Below, in pieces: positions 60,564-64,000 of a stretch of DNA of 64,000 nucleotides; positions within the stretch are counted from its first letter, which is position 1; every line of letters begins with the position of its first letter. Below the pieces are notes generated by a model that worked only from the letters and a program-made list of their open reading frames with translations, made no database searches and was not told where the DNA came from. The stretch is from Morella rubra (Eukaryota; Streptophyta; Magnoliopsida; Fagales; Myricaceae), in NCBI GenBank assembly GCA_003952965.2, contig CM025849.1, forward strand, positions 35,305,942 to 35,369,941. The letters run 5' to 3'. The position numbers and the translations under genes were made by a program.

Positions 60564-63500
60564 GTTTGTGCCTTTTATAGATTGATATCACCATCTACTG
60601 ATTGTTTCCTTATGTTTATGAATTCAATCGCCTTTTCTTGTTTCTTGTTTCTTGTTTCTTTTATTTTTTTGTGATTCCATCACACCTTTTTTTGTTTGTC
60701 TTGTTCAGTTAAATCAATGGCTAGAACTTTCAGTAGCTTATGCCTTCTCTGAATTGCTTGTATGTACCTCTGTCTTATTGCTGTTGCTTTTTAGCATGTT
60801 AACTCCGCTAGTTGCCATTTCTTGAAGGTGGCACAATAGTGGACTAGTTCTTGGAAAATTGTTACAATCTGTCTAGCATAAATATCCACTATCTGTATGG
60901 AACTGTCAAAACATCCTGCCCTTCAACTGCTGGTTGATATTGTTTTTTGTACTGTTATCAAAGCTCACACTACCTTACTTTTGTTGCTTTTCTGTATCGA
61001 ACTAAATCTGGCTTCAAGATTCCTTATTATCCCTATGTGGAATTTGCTACATCTTTAATCCTCTGAGCTTTGTTCACATATGGGTGAATGGAAGGCTGTT
61101 CTAAAATATGAGGTTGTTTCTTTTCTGGGCAAAGAATATGGCTGAGTGTAGTTGGATTGGCTGTCGAGGTAGTATGAGTTTATGCTGGACTTTTTGGGTT
61201 AAAATAAACAAAAGATCCCAATTATTTTTATTTTGGAACTGGAGGTATACGTACCGTACCCTTCATCAGTATCAAAAAACCATTTATCTACCGCGAAGAA
61301 AAGTCTTGTGAAATTCTTTTGGGAATGATAAATGTGAAAGGTCAAGATCCTAATCCACACAATAAGTGAAGATATTAATGTACACTATAATTGTCATTCT
61401 TAATAATGAATAGATTTATGATGGAAAGGGGAAAGCTCACATACACAGGAAGCATATCAGAAAGAATAAATGTAGTTCATGAGATCTAAAAGTTCAGAAA
61501 AAAGACAGATGCGGAATGGGCTCTGTGAAACAAAGATTTAACCATGCAAAAATGTCAAAAATAGAGATTTAATCAGTTCTGAGGAGGTTCTACATAATAG
61601 TGATTGCCCTCCCCATTGTCCAAATACAGTGCAATTGGTTAGCATTTCACAATTTTATAGTTTTATGACCTTGCCAACGTTTAAAATGGCTGAACTAAAT
61701 TTGTCATCATCATCCATGTAACTTCAAAGAGAGAAAACTGAAGGGACCAAATATCTCTTGCCACCAAACAGTGGGGTAAAAGATTATCCACTGTCTTCAA
61801 CTAATTCTGTGCCTATAATATCTAAAAACTAAAAGTTGATATTGTTTTCCTTTCACGAGTATTCTCTAATATTGGGATCTTCTTCAGTTCAATATTCAAG
61901 GTGAAAAACGCAACCTTCTATGGAACTATTCTTGCAGGAACCCAACAATAGCACGCAGTCTCAAGGCTCCATAAAATTACTGAACCTCCAACTTTCAAGA
62001 TTGTGATAACTTTCAAGACATTTTATCTTCGCCTCCACTGGAAGAAAAAATTGGGTACAATAATGTAAGAGTGAAGTTGTTGATTAAAGTTGGTTCAAAA
62101 AATAAATTGTACTAAAACTGAACCTGCTGTCTCCTGCTTCTAATTTAAGGTAGGGAGAAAATAAATATGTTTCGACCAGAACACCTCATGAGACCGTCTT
62201 AACTGCTGCAGAAGTTCTTTACCCTCATGCTTTCCTATACTTTAAACAGACAACACTCCTCCATAACTGGTCTCACTTTACTCTGGTTTGCTATTGACCA
62301 TTTTCCTAACAGAAATTGATTACAAGAGCCCAACTGAATGAAGCCTACATCCTCCTGTCTTCAAGTGGAAGCACACCATCTGCTAATCCTCCAAGTGAAC
62401 AACTTGTTTATATCGAATCCCACCCCACCCCACCCCACGTGAAGTCCCTTTAACTTTGCCAATTTATTCGCAACATGGAATAAGTGTGGTAAAGAGACAA
62501 GATATGAGTACGTAAGATGGATACCTGCCCTTGCTGGTTATCATTTGCTCCAGGTTTCCTGTTGCCTCTACTTAACTAAGATCAATCTCGACAGGTCACG
62601 AAATGAAATGCAGTCTTTTTCAGTGATCAACTATAATGTTATACGTATGATCTTTGTAATTTCTCAAGATAACTAGTACCTAATTACAGAAAAAGATACT
62701 TCTCTGTCTTTGTTTGCCTGATGGAAGGGATCACTTCAGGATCCACTATCTTATTGTTCTAGGTACTTGGTCTACGTTGCATATGGTTAACGAAACTGAC
62801 TCACAGTTGTTGCAGTGGAAATAATGTGAACCTATGGTCTTGTCCCATGTGCAGTTAACCTATATAGATACGTGACAATTATATATTTCTTTTGTCTTCG
62901 CTCCTTTACATGGCTGGTTACCTGCCTACAACCTTTAAATCTTTTTGGTGGTGTTTTGCAGCAGAGCTTTTTGTCCATTAAGAACTCATATAGCAATTTA
63001 GTACTCGACCAAGCCTTAACCCAACTAATTAGCCTTGGCACTGTGCATGTTTATCAACTACTTGTGGTTGGCATCTGTCGCAATTCTATCTATGATCAAC
63101 TAATTTTGTATTCATTTACTGCTGTCATCAAATTGAAATCCTTGTCAATATTTGATCAATACTCAATGGAACATTGAGTACGATAATCCATCTTCTAGTT
63201 CCGATTTGATCCAGGTGGATTCTAATCCTCAGGAACAGCGGATTTTGTGCTGCCTATAGTAGATTTTAAGGTAAAATTCCATGGGTCGTGTGTTTAGAAG
63301 AAATAATTCCTCAACAAAGTGAGGGGGGTATCCTGTGGTTTGGTTCGGAATACTTTGGTCTTCATACTTGCAGATTTAGGAGGTTCAAAAAGTTGTTGGA
63401 GAATTAAGAAAAGTGTACCTTGTATTGTCTTTTTTCTTCTGACTGAATGCACTATCTGCCACATTTAATACTTTGGACAAGTGGAGATAACAATTTACTT

Positions 63501-64000
63501 GGTTTGGGAATTAATCTCATGCTGGTCAATGGAGTTCAAGTTTGGGGATTTCTCCTATTTACCTTTTCTTAAAAGGTTGGAAGCTAACTTTTTCTTTTTA
63601 TCCAGTAAGTAGAAACAAAATGTTAGATGTCCTTTATGTCCGCTCACAATTTTGTTTCTCTTACACCGTTCTCAAAGAATGCCATGTTTATTTGCACCAG
63701 GCTTTACCTTGTGCCATTCAAATACCTTATACTCGCACTGTTTAGAATGAAGGACATGTATAATTCAAAGAACATTTCTTTGCAAGCACTCATTCTATCA
63801 ACTGTCATCTGTTGTCTGATGTATGGCTGTAGAGATCATGATCTTTATCAAGTCTTCTATGAGAACGATCATAGGCTCTAGAGTGTATAGATAAGAGCTC
63901 ATTATGCTAAACAATGAGAGTCCATACATTTTAGAGATTTCGAATCAATTTGCGGTTCTAACTTGTTTCAGCAAGTGTGGTGCGATATTAGACATTTTGT
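60564..64000 (+). other. NUP214 intron 3, open-ended
   Basis: At least 3.4 kb with no exon recognised. The next expected coding phrase in the family (VDSIRWVR..) was not found. A TTTGATCCAG followed by GTGGATTC at about 63207-63222 looks like such a start, but its phase gives an immediate stop. A CCCCA repeat lies near 62421-62440. No other gene seen. Confidence 0.5.

Noticed and set aside
63205-63290. Possible NUP214 exon 4 after TTTGATCCAG, beginning GTGGATTC (Val-Asp-Ser expected)
   Set aside because: The phase carried from exon 3 gives an immediate stop, and the following residues do not resemble the family. It is probably chance.

Overview
This is nuclear DNA of a flowering plant, most likely a eudicot and perhaps a woody rosid. 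The evidence is AT-rich spacers, spliced genes of land-plant families (SKS multicopper-oxidase-like, plant Pur-alpha, an E-type PPR protein, kinesin-14, NUP214) and dense plant transposons (MULE, hAT-like, copia, gypsy-like, LINE). No bacterial, viral or CRISPR features were seen.

Host genes in order: the 3' part of an SKS gene (1-993, +); Pur-alpha (3143-7036, -, five exons); an intronless PPR gene (16680-18362, +); an aspartic-protease pseudogene (19749-21890, -); a kinesin-14 (38477-44613, -, about eleven exons); a single-pass secretory-pathway protein resembling Ac45/Voa1 (48392-55211, -, eight exons, 339 aa); and the first three exons of NUP214 (from 57588, +). The Ac45-like and NUP214 genes are divergent, with starts 2.4 kb apart. 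From memory, SKS, KIN-14, an Ac45-like gene and NUP214 also lie together on Arabidopsis chromosome 1 around At1g55540-At1g55570, so the window looks like an old conserved gene block expanded by transposons.

Mobile DNA fills most of the rest. A 7.7-kb Mutator-like element (8443-16107) has imperfect terminal inverted repeats of about 320-340 bp and 9-bp target duplications. It carries a decayed mudrA-type transposase gene and, facing it, a spliced GRF-type zinc-finger gene. A hAT-like element (22538-25438) holds a second long-TIR element that includes a captured fragment of an LRR receptor-kinase ectodomain. A small LTR element sits inside the protease pseudogene. A gag-only LTR element lies at 25580-27276. 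A 4.7-kb unit containing a decayed copia element is present twice in tandem (about 28570-33297 and 33298-38030). LINE fragments lie at 19.3, 52.1 and 56.3-57.1 kb.

The most interesting items are the two-gene MULE with its GRF zinc-finger gene, the nested gene-capturing element, the near-identical tandem copia units beside a long C tract (real duplication or assembly artefact), a reading-frame break in the kinesin motor domain, and a GC-AG intron in Pur-alpha. All exon boundaries were read by eye from splice signals and family conservation.
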